A DNA stretch of 47,708 bases from NCBI RefSeq assembly GCF_022179245.1, contig NZ_BPQM01000093.1, positions 1 to 47,708 of the forward strand, given 5' to 3'. Position numbers and translations under genes: made by a program. This DNA comes from Methylobacterium gregans (GTDB taxonomy: Bacteria > Pseudomonadota > Alphaproteobacteria > Rhizobiales > Beijerinckiaceae). Below the pieces are notes generated by a model. It saw nothing but the letters and a program-made list of their open reading frames with translations. It was not told the origin of the DNA and made no database searches. Within the stretch, counting starts at the first letter, position 1, and each line of letters starts with the position of its first letter. This document shows, piece after piece, positions 23,770 through 32,223 of this stretch.

Positions 23770-24037
23770 CAGGGAAGCGGGCGCCGCGCCGCGTGGCGAC
23801 CGCCGCGAATGACGATCTCGCCGTCGCCTACCCGATGGGTGATCGCGTAGGGATAGGGCGACACGACGATCCGGCGCGTGCCAGCTCGCTTGGTCGCCTG
23901 TCCCGCGAGCGGATGGTCCGGCAGGAGCTGAATCACGGCCTGGATGCGCTGCTGCACGCTGCGCGCGCCCTGTGGGTGATGTGGTCGAGGATCCGTTCGA
24001 GCTGACGGGCTGCCGGCCGCGAGAAGCGCAGCCTCAC
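23770..24037 (-). pseudogene. Frameshifted ParE-type toxin remnant
   Basis: Read from GTG 24037, which overlaps the antitoxin stop, the frame gives VRLRFSRPAARQLERILDHI, a ParE/RelE N-terminus, then runs out of frame and stops at 23933. A second frame resumes at PQGARSVQQRIQAVIQLLPD and goes on through RRIVVSPYPYAI and GDGEIVIRGGRHAARRPLPW, the ParE C-terminal core. The switch lies around 23955-23970, where a few residues also seem deleted. The downstream end has no stop before the transglycosylase gene, so it is uncertain. The toxin is therefore probably inactive. Confidence 0.7.
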
Positions 24038-24237
24038 AAGCCGTGCTTCGCCCAGATGGCCCGGATCTCCGCGTCGGTCGCGAAATCGCCGCTCGCCTCG
24101 GCGGCCTCCGCTTCGTCGAGTTCCGCTTCCTCCTCGGGCGATGGTGTGTAGACCGGCCGATCCGCGCCGGCGTAGGCGAGCACGAGGCGCGCGATCTCGT
24201 CCTGCATCGTGGCGGGAAGTTCCTGGGCCCGCCCCAT
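24034..24237 (-). CDS. Antitoxin-like protein paired with the broken ParE
   Basis: This 67-residue acidic protein ends in DAEIRAIWAKHGL, a common C-terminus of antitoxins that precede ParE-type toxins. It carries MQDEIARLVLAYAG and an Asp/Glu-rich middle. The ATG at 24237 has no good ribosome binding site and the usual N-terminal DNA-binding part is short, so the start may lie elsewhere or be degraded. It overlaps the toxin start by 4 bp. The pair looks like a decayed type II toxin-antitoxin unit. Confidence 0.6.
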   Translation of the reverse strand: MGRAQELPATMQDEIARLVLAYAGADRPVYTPSPEEEAELDEAEAAEASGDFATDAEIRAIWAKHGL

Positions 24238-24311
24238 CGCTCGCGTAAGCAGCTTCGTCGTCCGTGCCTGCCGGGCATTCGCTTTCGCGGGGCTCGTACA
24301 CGCGCCGCGGC

Positions 24312-24347
24312 CAAAGAAAAACCCGCCCCGGACGGACCGGCGCGGGC
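24312..24347 (-). terminator. Rho-independent terminator after rplS
   Basis: On the minus strand, a CCCGC-GCCGG stem with loop TCCGT and CCGG-GGCGGG is followed by TTTTTCTTT. It lies 47 bp beyond the rplS stop. Confidence 0.85.
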
Positions 24348-24393
24348 TTGCCTCGCGGGTGCCGCCCGGAGAGGGCGGCGTATCCCAACAAAA

Positions 24394-24795
24394 TTACTCG
24401 GCGGCGGCCGGAGCGGCGGGGGCCGCCTTCGGGGCCTTGTTGCGCTCGACGCGCTCGACGATGCGGGCCGACTTACCGCGGCGGTCGCGCAGGTAGTACA
24501 GCTTGGCCCGGCGCACCTTGCCGCGGCGGGCCACCTTGATCGAGTCGATCATCGGGGAGTGCACCGGGAAGACGCGCTCGACGCCCTCGCCGTAGGAGAT
24601 CTTGCGGACCGTGAAGCTCTCGTTGAGGCCGCCGCCCGAGCGGGCGATGCAGACGCCCTCGTAGGCCTGGACGCGGGTGCGCTCACCCTCCTTCACGCGG
24701 ACGTTCACGATCAGGGTGTCGCCCGGCTCGAAGTCCGGAATGGTCTTGGCGAGGCGCGCGACTTCCTCGCGCTCCAGCTGCTCGATGATGTTCAT
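24394..24795 (-). CDS. rplS: 50S ribosomal protein L19
   Basis: This 133-residue L19 sits near the 30S-50S interface. The sequence [38 protein letters not shown] and [40 protein letters not shown] is classic, with an Ala/Pro/Lys tail typical of alphaproteobacteria. It stands alone: rpsP, rimM and trmD, which often precede it, are not within the window. A strong terminator follows. Confidence 0.97.
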   Translation of the reverse strand: MNIIEQLEREEVARLAKTIPDFEPGDTLIVNVRVKEGERTRVQAYEGVCIARSGGGLNESFTVRKISYGEGVERVFPVHSPMIDSIKVARRGKVRRAKLYYLRDRRGKSARIVERVERNKAPKAAPAAPAAAE

Positions 24796-25021
24796 GGCAA
24801 TGCTCCAGCCGTTGCGTCCCGGATCCCCGGATGGGATCGGCACGCCAGGATTTCGGCGATCCTGTTGTGAGTTGGCGCTGCCGTTACAGGATCGGGGCCG
24901 GTTTGTCGAGGCGGCCGCCGCGGTTGAGAAAATCCTGGGTCCGGGCCACATGAGAGGCGGCGCACGCGGCGCCGTTCCCGGCCGGCCTTGAACCGGCGCA
25001 GCGGACGAGGATCTTTTCGCG

Positions 25022-25588
25022 ATGTTCATCCAGACCGAAGCCACCCCGAACCCCGCCACCCTGAAGTTCCTGCCAGGCCGCGTGGTCCTGCCCGAGGGCA
25101 CCTTCGAGGCCAAGGACGCGGACGGCGCCGCCCGCTCGCCGCTGGCCTCCCGCCTGTTCGGGGTGCCGGGAGTCGCCGGCGTCTATTTCGGGCACGATTT
25201 CATCTCGGTCACCAAGGCCGAGGGCGACGACAGCTGGCCGCAGGTGAAGCCCGCCGTGCTCGGCGCCATCATGGAGCACTTCCAGTCCGGCGCGCCGGTG
25301 CTGGAGGACGGGGTCGACGCCGCCGACGACACCTCCGAGGAGTTCTACGACGCGGCCGACCACGACACGGTCGTCACCATCAAGGACCTGCTGGAGACCC
25401 GGGTGCGCCCGGCTGTGGCGGGCGACGGCGGCGACATCACCTTCCGGGGCTACAAGGAGGGCGTGGTCTACCTGGAGATGAAGGGCGCCTGCTCGGGCTG
25501 CCCCTCCTCCACCGCGACGCTCCGCCAGGGCGTGCAGAACCTGTTCCGCCACTTCCTGCCGCAGATCCGCGAGGTCCAGGCGATCTGA
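25022..25588 (+). CDS. NifU-family Fe-S scaffold/carrier protein
   Basis: This 188-residue protein has an N-terminal scaffold domain ([20 protein letters not shown], 1-90) and a C-terminal NifU domain with CSGCP (Cys157 and Cys160) in [15 protein letters not shown]. It likely carries or assembles iron-sulfur clusters, for example for MiaB, LeuCD or ThiC, which are encoded in this window. The gene is monocistronic, with a clear terminator downstream. NfuA-like by domain order; the exact symbol is not assigned. Confidence 0.93.
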   Translation: MFIQTEATPNPATLKFLPGRVVLPEGTFEAKDADGAARSPLASRLFGVPGVAGVYFGHDFISVTKAEGDDSWPQVKPAVLGAIMEHFQSGAPVLEDGVDAADDTSEEFYDAADHDTVVTIKDLLETRVRPAVAGDGGDITFRGYKEGVVYLEMKGACSGCPSSTATLRQGVQNLFRHFLPQIREVQAI

Positions 25589-25644
25589 GCCGTCGCCGCA
25601 GGCGAAGCCCGCGCGCAACACTCGCGCGCCAACCCTGTGCAAGC

Positions 25645-25676
25645 ACGGCCGCTCCGCCTGACGGGGCGGCCGTTTT
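25645..25676 (+). terminator. Rho-independent terminator after the NifU-family gene
   Basis: ACGGCCGC-CCG and CGG-GCGGCCGT arms with a short loop are followed by TTTT. It separates the NifU-family gene from tsaB. Confidence 0.8.
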
Positions 25677-25741
25677 GCCTTAGGGTTCTTCCGTTTTCAT
25701 CGACTGGGCCGGCGGGAGGGCGCCGGCGGACGGGAGTGAGC

Positions 25742-26422
25742 TTGCGTATCCTGGCCATCGACACGGCGCTCGACCTCTGCTCGGCCTGCGTCCTCGACGA
25801 CGCCTCCGAGTCGCCCCTCGCGCAGGAGAGCATGGCGCTGGCCCGCGGCCATGCCGAGGCCCTGCTGCCCCTGGTCGAGCGGGTGATGGCCCGCGTCGAG
25901 GGCGGCTTCGAGAGCTTGGAGCGGATCGCCGTGACGGTCGGGCCCGGCAGCTACACGGGATTGCGGGTCGGGCTCTCGGCCGCCCGCGCCCTCGGGCTGG
26001 CGCTGGGCAAGCCGGTCGTCGGCGTCACCACGCTCTCCGCCCTGCTGACGCCGCTGCTCGCCGCCAACCACGAGGGCACGCTCGCCGCCGCGGTCGACGC
26101 CCGCCACGGCGCCGTCTACCTGCTGGCCTTGAGCGCGGGCGAGGGCATCGTGGTGCCGCCCGCCCACATCACCCTCGAGGACGCCGCCGAGCGGCTGGGC
26201 GCCGCGCCGGTGACGCTCGTCGGCTCGGGCGCGCCCGCGCTCGCCGCCATGCTCCAGGCCCGCGGCGCGACCGCGACGGTCGCCGACACCGCGGGGCCCG
26301 ACATCGTCTCGGTCGCCTCCCTCGGCCAAGTGGCGGACCCCGCCCAGGCCCTGCCTCGCCCGATGTATCTGCGCGGGCCCGACGCGCAGCCGCAGGACCA
26401 TGCCCGGCTCGCCCGCCGATGA
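25742..26422 (+). CDS. tsaB: tRNA threonylcarbamoyladenosine biosynthesis protein TsaB
   Basis: This 226-residue ASKHA-fold protein pairs with TsaD in making t6A37 of tRNAs. N-terminal RILAIDTALDLCSAC and VTVGPGSYTGLRVGLSAARALGLA are diagnostic. TTG 25742 is chosen because GGGAG lies at a good distance; GTG 25736 is too close to the same site. Its stop overlaps the rimI ATG (ATGA). TsaD, TsaC and TsaE are not in the window. Confidence 0.93.
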   Translation: MRILAIDTALDLCSACVLDDASESPLAQESMALARGHAEALLPLVERVMARVEGGFESLERIAVTVGPGSYTGLRVGLSAARALGLALGKPVVGVTTLSALLTPLLAANHEGTLAAAVDARHGAVYLLALSAGEGIVVPPAHITLEDAAERLGAAPVTLVGSGAPALAAMLQARGATATVADTAGPDIVSVASLGQVADPAQALPRPMYLRGPDAQPQDHARLARR

Positions 26423-26940
26423 GCCGACCCGTCTCCCCGTTCTGGCCCTACGAGTGGTGGCTCTCCTGGTGGGACGCGCTCCTGCCCCAGCCCTACGTCG
26501 CGCCGCTCACCGACGCCGCCCAGGCGGGGACGATGGCCCGGCTTCACGCCACCGCCTTCGCCCGGCCCTGGGACGCGCACGAGTTCGAGCGGATGCTGTG
26601 CGAGCGCTCGACCCACGCCCACGCTCTCTGGCGCGCCGGCACGCTCCAGGGCTTCATCCTCTCGCGGCAGGCCGCCGACGAGGCCGAGATCCTCACCGTC
26701 GTGCTGGCACCCTCCGCCCGCGGCGGGGGCCTGAGCCACCACCTTCTGCGCGAGCACCTCGCGTCGCTCGCCCGCGCCCGCGTCGCCGCGGTGCATCTGG
26801 AGGTCGACGAGGGCAACGCGCCCGCGCTGAAGCTCTACGCCCGGCACGGCTTCGTCCGGGTCGGGCAGCGCACCGGCTACTACCTGAAGGCGGACGGAAG
26901 CCGCGCCACCGCGCTCACGATGCGGGCGGACCTCGCGTGA
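26419..26940 (+). CDS. rimI: GNAT N-acetyltransferase, RimI-like
   Basis: This 173-residue acetyltransferase in the usual tsaB-rimI pair acetylates the N-terminus of ribosomal protein S18 or similar targets from acetyl-CoA. It has the GNAT core: ILTVVLAPSARGGGLSHHLLREHLASL (acetyl-CoA loop) and VHLEVDEGNAPALKLYARHGFVRVGQRTGYY. About 30 extra, Trp-rich N-terminal residues (FWPYEWWLSWWDALLPQP) precede the domain. Start coupled to tsaB by ATGA. Confidence 0.88.
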   Translation: MSRPVSPFWPYEWWLSWWDALLPQPYVAPLTDAAQAGTMARLHATAFARPWDAHEFERMLCERSTHAHALWRAGTLQGFILSRQAADEAEILTVVLAPSARGGGLSHHLLREHLASLARARVAAVHLEVDEGNAPALKLYARHGFVRVGQRTGYYLKADGSRATALTMRADLA

Positions 26941-26962
26941 TCGTCCGGACGAGGCTCCCGCG

Positions 26963-27826
26963 GTGACGCGGCTCGGCATCGCCGCCCGCCTGCTGGTGAT
27001 GGCCCTGGCCTTCTGCCTTCTCGTCGGTCCGCACTGGCTGAGCCTGCGCCTCGGGCGCCCCTCCGGCCGGGCGCCGGTGCTGTTCCACCGTCTGTTCCTC
27101 CGGCTCTTCGGCGTGCGGGTGACGCAGAGCGGCACCCCGCCCCGGCCCGGCGAGCCGGCCCTGGTGCTGGCCAACCACGTCTCCTGGCTCGACATCGTGG
27201 CGTTGGGCAGCCTGCGCCCGCTTTCCTTCGTGGCGAAATCCGAGATCGCCGGCTGGCCGGTGATCGGCTGGTTCGCGGTGCTGCAGCAGACCCTCTTCAT
27301 TGACCGGGCGCGCCGCGGGGCGACCGCCGAGGTCAATCGGGCGCTGGGGCAGCGCCTCGCGGCGGGCGAACTGATCGTGCTCTTCGCCGAGGGCACGACC
27401 GGCGACGGCACCCGGCTGCTGCCGTTCCGCTCCTCGCTGGTCGGCGCCGCCCGCACGGCCATCGAGGCCGAGGAGGGCCGGCTGCCACATCTGCGCCTGC
27501 AGCCGCTGGCGCTCGCCTATCCGCGCCGCAACGGCCTGCCGGTGACGCGCGGCGAGCGGCCGGACGTGGCGTGGTACGGCGACATGGAGCTGGCGCCCCA
27601 CCTTGCGACCTTCCTGCGCGAGGGCCCCATCGACGTGCACGTGGTATGGGGCGCGCCCATCGCCTTCGAGGCCGGCACCGACCGCAAGCGCGCGACCGCC
27701 CAGGCCGAGGCGGCCGTGCGGGGCGCCCTGCGGGAACTGCGGGCCGGGACGCCTCAGGCCGGCGCCGCGGTCGGGGCGCGCCCCTCCGACGAACCCGTGC
27801 CGACCGGCGATCTGGCGCCGGTCTGA
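26963..27826 (+). CDS. 1-acyl-sn-glycerol-3-phosphate acyltransferase-like protein
   Basis: This 287-residue PlsC-family membrane acyltransferase has a hydrophobic N-terminal anchor and the catalytic HX4D in NHVSWLD (about 72-78). Substrate-binding LFIDRARRG (about 111-119) and LFAEGTTGDG (block III) also match. It transfers an acyl chain to a lysolipid. The tail after residue 250 is Ala/Pro-rich. GTG 26963 lies 22 bp after rimI. Substrate could be lysophosphatidate or an ornithine-type lysolipid, both known for relatives in Rhizobiales. Confidence 0.85.
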   Translation: MTRLGIAARLLVMALAFCLLVGPHWLSLRLGRPSGRAPVLFHRLFLRLFGVRVTQSGTPPRPGEPALVLANHVSWLDIVALGSLRPLSFVAKSEIAGWPVIGWFAVLQQTLFIDRARRGATAEVNRALGQRLAAGELIVLFAEGTTGDGTRLLPFRSSLVGAARTAIEAEEGRLPHLRLQPLALAYPRRNGLPVTRGERPDVAWYGDMELAPHLATFLREGPIDVHVVWGAPIAFEAGTDRKRATAQAEAAVRGALRELRAGTPQAGAAVGARPSDEPVPTGDLAPV

Positions 27827-27922
27827 GCCGCCGCGACGCGCGGTGAAATCTGTGCTAGAGCCCGCCTCCCGGCCGCACGGACAGTTTCGCGGCCGGTCGA
27901 CGGACAAGCGGGACCGGACGCG

Positions 27923-29260
27923 TTGAAGAAAGCCTTCGTCAAATCCTACGGCTGCCAGATGAACGCCTACGACGCCGCCCGCATGGCGGACGTGCTGGGC
28001 GCCGAGGGCTACGCGCCGACCGACACCGTGGAGGATGCCGACGTCGTCGTCCTCAACACCTGCCACATCCGCGAGAAGGCCGCCGAGAAGGTCTATTCTG
28101 AGCTCGGGCGCCTGCGCGAGCTGAAGGGCGAGCGGAAGCGCGCCGGCCTCGACACCCGCATCGTGGTGGCGGGCTGCGTGGCGCAAGCCGAGGGCGCCGA
28201 GATCGTCAGCCGCCAGCCGGCCGTCGACGTGGTGGTGGGCCCCCAGAGCTATCACCGCCTGCCCGACCTCATCGCCCGCTCGCGCGAGCGCCGCATCGTC
28301 GACACCGAGTTCCCGGTCGAGGACAAGTTCGACCACCTGCCGGCGCGGCGCAACCGCGGCGTCACCGCCTTCCTCACCGTGCAGGAGGGCTGCGACAAGT
28401 TCTGCGCCTTCTGCGTGGTGCCCTACACCCGCGGCGCCGAGGTCTCGCGCTCCGTCGCGGCGGTCGTCGGCGAGACCGAGACGCTCGTGGCCGAGGGCGT
28501 GCGCGAGATCACCCTGATCGGCCAGAACGTGAACGCCTATCACGGCCTCGGCGCCGACGGCGCGGCCGCCACCCTGCCCGACCTGATGCGGGCGGTGGCC
28601 GCCATCCCGGGCGTGGCGCGCATCCGCTACACCACGAGCCACCCGAACGACATGGCGGACGATCTTGTCCGGGCGCATGCCGAGATCCCGGCCCTGATGC
28701 CCTACCTGCACCTGCCGGTGCAGTCGGGCTCGGACCGCATCCTCAAGGCGATGAACCGCAAGCACACGGGCGATCAGTACCGCCGCCTGATCGAGCGCGT
28801 GCGGGCGAGCCGGCCGGACATCGCCCTGTCGTCCGACTTCATCGTGGGTTTCCCCGGCGAGACCGACGCGGATTTCGCCGACACGATGCGGCTCGTGGAA
28901 GACGTCGGCTTCGAGAGCGCATTCTCGTTCAAGTACAGCCCGCGCCCCGGCACCCCCGCGGCCGAGCGGGCCGACGCCGTGCCGGAGGCCGTCAAGTCCG
29001 AGCGCCTCGCCGCGCTCCAGGCGCTGCTCGACCGGCAGCGCCACGCCTACCAGCGCGCCGCCGAGGGGCAGGTGGTGGACGTTCTGGTCGAGAAGGCCGG
29101 CCGCCATCCGGGCCAGGTCGCCGGCAAGACGCCGCACATGCTGGCCGTCCATTTCGAGGCGCCGGCCTCGACCATCGGCAGCGTCGTCGCGGTCCGCATC
29201 CGCGAGGCGGGGGCGAACAGCCTCTACGGCGAGCTGGTGCAGCGGGCCGCGGCCGCGTGA
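27923..29260 (+). CDS. miaB: tRNA-2-methylthio-N6-dimethylallyladenosine synthase
   Basis: This 445-residue radical-SAM methylthiotransferase modifies A37 of tRNAs reading UNN codons. The N-terminal cluster Cys are 11, 47 and 85 (SYGCQMN, NTCHIR, AGCVAQ); the radical SAM motif is Cys157-x3-Cys161-x2-Cys164 in [11 protein letters not shown]-terminal TRAM domain ([20 protein letters not shown]) is present. The start is TTG 27923 followed by [10 protein letters not shown]. It begins the conserved miaB-phoH-ybeY-corC-lnt block. Confidence 0.96.
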   Translation: MKKAFVKSYGCQMNAYDAARMADVLGAEGYAPTDTVEDADVVVLNTCHIREKAAEKVYSELGRLRELKGERKRAGLDTRIVVAGCVAQAEGAEIVSRQPAVDVVVGPQSYHRLPDLIARSRERRIVDTEFPVEDKFDHLPARRNRGVTAFLTVQEGCDKFCAFCVVPYTRGAEVSRSVAAVVGETETLVAEGVREITLIGQNVNAYHGLGADGAAATLPDLMRAVAAIPGVARIRYTTSHPNDMADDLVRAHAEIPALMPYLHLPVQSGSDRILKAMNRKHTGDQYRRLIERVRASRPDIALSSDFIVGFPGETDADFADTMRLVEDVGFESAFSFKYSPRPGTPAAERADAVPEAVKSERLAALQALLDRQRHAYQRAAEGQVVDVLVEKAGRHPGQVAGKTPHMLAVHFEAPASTIGSVVAVRIREAGANSLYGELVQRAAAA

Positions 29261-29329
29261 GGCGACACCGCGCCCCTCCCGTCGCGCGCGGGAGGACTTA
29301 TCTACGTCCCGTCACCAGAGGACCTGCCT

Positions 29330-30451
29330 TTGACGCCATCTGACGGTTCGGCCGGGCGGGGCGCGCCGCGCCCCCGGAGCGCCGGCCCCCGCGGCCCCTA
29401 CGAGACCGCCGAGATCTCGCTGACCTTCGACGACAACCGCCTCGCGAGCCTCGTCTTCGGCCAGTACGACCAGAACGTCGCCCATATCGAGCGCCGCCTG
29501 GAGGTGACCGCGACCGCGCTCGGCAACCACCTCGTGGTGAAGGGCCCGCCGGACGCCGCCGAGCTCGCCCGCCGCGTCTTCGAGAAGCTCTACGACCGCG
29601 CCCGCGCGGGCGGCCCGCTGACCCTCGGCGACGTCGACGGAGCGATTCAGGAAGCGACCGTGCAGGGCAGCCTGTTCCCGACCGCCGAGATCCCGGCCGA
29701 TACCGGGAACGGCAACGGTTCCGGCGGCAACGGCCAGCATTTCGAGCAGATCGCCACGCGCCGCCGCGGCGCGGTCCGTGCCCGCAACGCCGCGCAGGAC
29801 GCCTATATCCGGGCGCTGCGCACCAACGAGCTGGTCTTCGCCGAGGGGCCGGCCGGTACCGGCAAGACCTGGCTCGCGGTCGGGCACGCGGTCTCGCTCC
29901 TGGAGCAGGGCCATGCCGAGCGGCTGATCCTGTCGCGTCCGGCCGTCGAGGCGGGCGAGCGCCTGGGCTTCCTGCCGGGCGACATGCGCGAGAAGGTCGA
30001 TCCGTATCTGCGCCCGATCTACGACGCCCTCTACGACTTCATGGAGGCGCGCCACGTCGACCGCGGTCTGCAGACCGGCATCATCGAGATCGCGCCGCTG
30101 GCCTTCATGCGCGGGCGGACCCTCACCAACGCCGTGGTGCTGCTCGACGAGGCGCAGAACACCACCTCGATGCAGATGAAGATGTTCCTCACCCGGCTCG
30201 GCGAGGGCTCGCGCATGATCGTGACGGGCGACCCGAGCCAGATCGACCTGCCGCCGGGCCAGAAGTCCGGCCTCGTGGAGGCGGTCTCGGTTCTCGACGG
30301 CGTCGAGGGGATCGGGCGGATCACCTTCAAGGACGTGGACGTGGTGCGCCACGACCTCGTCCGCCGCATCGTCACCGCCTACGAGCGCTCCGCGCACGGC
30401 GAATCGGAGGCCGACCGCAATCCGAACCCGCGCCGCCGCCCCCTCGCCTGA
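29330..30451 (+). CDS. PhoH-family ATPase
   Basis: This 373-residue PhoH-like P-loop ATPase has Walker A GPAGTGKT (173-180) and a Walker B-type VVLLDEAQNTT. A KH-like N-terminal part (about 25-100) precedes a low-complexity Gly/Asn stretch. In many bacteria it lies beside ybeY and is thought to act in RNA metabolism. The start is TTG 29330. It ends 2 bp before ybeY. Confidence 0.92.
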   Translation: MTPSDGSAGRGAPRPRSAGPRGPYETAEISLTFDDNRLASLVFGQYDQNVAHIERRLEVTATALGNHLVVKGPPDAAELARRVFEKLYDRARAGGPLTLGDVDGAIQEATVQGSLFPTAEIPADTGNGNGSGGNGQHFEQIATRRRGAVRARNAAQDAYIRALRTNELVFAEGPAGTGKTWLAVGHAVSLLEQGHAERLILSRPAVEAGERLGFLPGDMREKVDPYLRPIYDALYDFMEARHVDRGLQTGIIEIAPLAFMRGRTLTNAVVLLDEAQNTTSMQMKMFLTRLGEGSRMIVTGDPSQIDLPPGQKSGLVEAVSVLDGVEGIGRITFKDVDVVRHDLVRRIVTAYERSAHGESEADRNPNPRRRPLA

Positions 30452-30453
30452 CC

Positions 30454-30990
30454 ATGCCGCAGACGGAGATTGAGAGCGGGACCGAGATTGATGTGGCGGT
30501 CGAGGACGCGCGCTGGGCGGAGGCTCTGCACGACCTCGATGCCCTGGTGATTCGCGCCGTCGAGGCGGGGATAGCCGCCGCTCCCGAGCGGCTCGCGGGC
30601 GCCCTGGAGGTGAGCGTGCTGCTCGCCGACGATGCCGCCGTGCAGGAGCTCAACCGCACGTGGCGCGGAAAGGACAAGCCCACGAACGTGCTCTCCTTTC
30701 CGGCGGCCCCCCAGCCGCGCCATGCGGGCGTCGCGACGCCCCTCGGCGACGTGGTTCTTGCGTATGACACGGTGCTGCGCGAGAGTGCGGAGCAGTCGAA
30801 GCCGTTCCGCGACCACCTCGCGCATCTCCTCGTTCATGGCACCCTGCACCTGCTCGGACAGGACCACGAGACCGGCGAGGCCGAGGCCGACGCCATGGAA
30901 GCGCTCGAGATCGCGGCTTTGGCCGGGCTCGGGATCCCGAACCCCTACGCCGAAGAACGCTCCGATGAGCCCCCCGACGCGCCTCCTTGA
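30454..30990 (+). CDS. ybeY: Endoribonuclease YbeY (rRNA maturation)
   Basis: This 178-residue zinc-dependent RNase acts in 16S rRNA 3' maturation and ribosome quality control. The zinc motif is complete in HLLVHGTLHLLGQDHE (His128, His132, His138). It also has the RGKDKPTNVLSFP block. It starts 2 bp after phoH and ends 33 bp before the CorC-type gene. Confidence 0.95.
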   Translation: MPQTEIESGTEIDVAVEDARWAEALHDLDALVIRAVEAGIAAAPERLAGALEVSVLLADDAAVQELNRTWRGKDKPTNVLSFPAAPQPRHAGVATPLGDVVLAYDTVLRESAEQSKPFRDHLAHLLVHGTLHLLGQDHETGEAEADAMEALEIAALAGLGIPNPYAEERSDEPPDAPP

Positions 30991-31023
30991 GCGCTCGGCG
31001 ACCTCACCCCAGACCCGGACGAC

Positions 31024-32157
31024 ATGACCAACGATCGAAGTCGCGGCGCGGCCCAGGCCGCGCCCAGCACCCTCGAAGGCGACCAGGGCCAGGCGCGCGA
31101 GCCCTGGTACGACCGCCTTCTCCAGGCGCTTCACCTGAAGCCGCGCGACAGCCTCCGCGACGACATCGAGGACGCGCTCAGTGAGCCCGATTCGGCCGAG
31201 AACGGGTTCTCACCCTACGAGCGCGCGATGCTCAAGAACGTGCTCGGCCTGCACAAGGTGCGGGTCGACGACGTGATGATCCCCCGGGCCGACATCGTCG
31301 CGGTCTCGATCGAGACGAGCCTCGGCGACCTGCTGCGCCTGTTCCGCACCGCCGGCCATTCCCGTCTGCCGGTCTACGGCGAGACGCTGGACGACCCTCG
31401 GGGCATGGTCCACATCCGCGATTTCGTCGACCATATCGCGGCTCGGGCCGAGGCGGAGGCCCGGCGGGGCTCGCCCGTGCCGGGCGCGCAGGCGGCGGCG
31501 CTCGCGGGCACGGCCGATCCGGAGAGCCCGGATGCCCGCACCCGGCGCGGGGCCGCCCGCGCGCTGCGCATGCTCAACCTCGGCAACGTGGACCTCTCGG
31601 CGACGCTGGCCTCCACCGGGATCCAGCGCCCGGTCCTGTTCGTGCCGCCCTCGATGCCGGCCATCGACCTCCTGGTCCGCATGCAGGCCCAGCGCACCCA
31701 CATGGCGCTCGTCATCGACGAGTACGGCGGCACCGACGGGCTGATCTCGATCGAGGACCTGATCGAGATGGTGGTCGGCGACATCGAGGACGAGCACGAC
31801 GTGGCCGAGGGCCAACTCGTGCAGCGCCTCGACGGCGAGGCCGAGATCTTCGTGGCGGACGCCCGCGCCCCGCTCGCCGAGGTCTCGGAGGCGACCGGCG
31901 TCGATCTGGTGGCGGCCGTCGGCGAGATGGCCGAGGAGATCGACACCCTCGGCGGCATGGTGGTGACGCTGGCCGGCCGCGTGCCCGCCCGCGGCGAGAC
32001 CATCAGCGGGCCGGGCGAGCTGGAATTCGAGGTGCTCGACGCCGACCCGCGCCGCCTCAAGCGCCTGCGCTTCAAGCGCGGCCCTGCCCGGATCGAGGCG
32101 GTGGTGCCGCTGGCACTCCCCCCGCCCGCCGCGGTCGCGGAGCCGCCGCGGGCGTAA
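31024..32157 (+). CDS. HlyC/CorC-family CBS-domain protein
   Basis: This 377-residue soluble protein of the HlyC/CorC family has a CBS pair: the first in VRVDDVMIPRADIVAVSIETSLGDLLRLFRTAGHSRLPVYGE, and the second around IDLLVRMQAQRTHMALVIDEYGGTDGLISIEDLIE. The transporter-associated C-terminal domain follows (EIDTLGGMVVTLAGRVPARGE). An insert of about 60 residues (AEARRGSPVPGAQAAALAG region) splits the CBS pair. Roles in magnesium/cobalt efflux or stress are assigned to relatives. Confidence 0.9.
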   Translation: MTNDRSRGAAQAAPSTLEGDQGQAREPWYDRLLQALHLKPRDSLRDDIEDALSEPDSAENGFSPYERAMLKNVLGLHKVRVDDVMIPRADIVAVSIETSLGDLLRLFRTAGHSRLPVYGETLDDPRGMVHIRDFVDHIAARAEAEARRGSPVPGAQAAALAGTADPESPDARTRRGAARALRMLNLGNVDLSATLASTGIQRPVLFVPPSMPAIDLLVRMQAQRTHMALVIDEYGGTDGLISIEDLIEMVVGDIEDEHDVAEGQLVQRLDGEAEIFVADARAPLAEVSEATGVDLVAAVGEMAEEIDTLGGMVVTLAGRVPARGETISGPGELEFEVLDADPRRLKRLRFKRGPARIEAVVPLALPPPAAVAEPPRA

Positions 32158-32223
32158 TCGAGGCGGCGTCACGCTTTCGGCGCCTTTTCCCGGCCAAGGG
32201 ATCCGTCTACGGGTCCCGGACCG

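Noticed and set aside
23793..24005. 70-residue plus-strand ORF after the transglycosylase
   Set aside because: It is antisense to the ParE remnant, whose protein pattern is clear on the minus strand.
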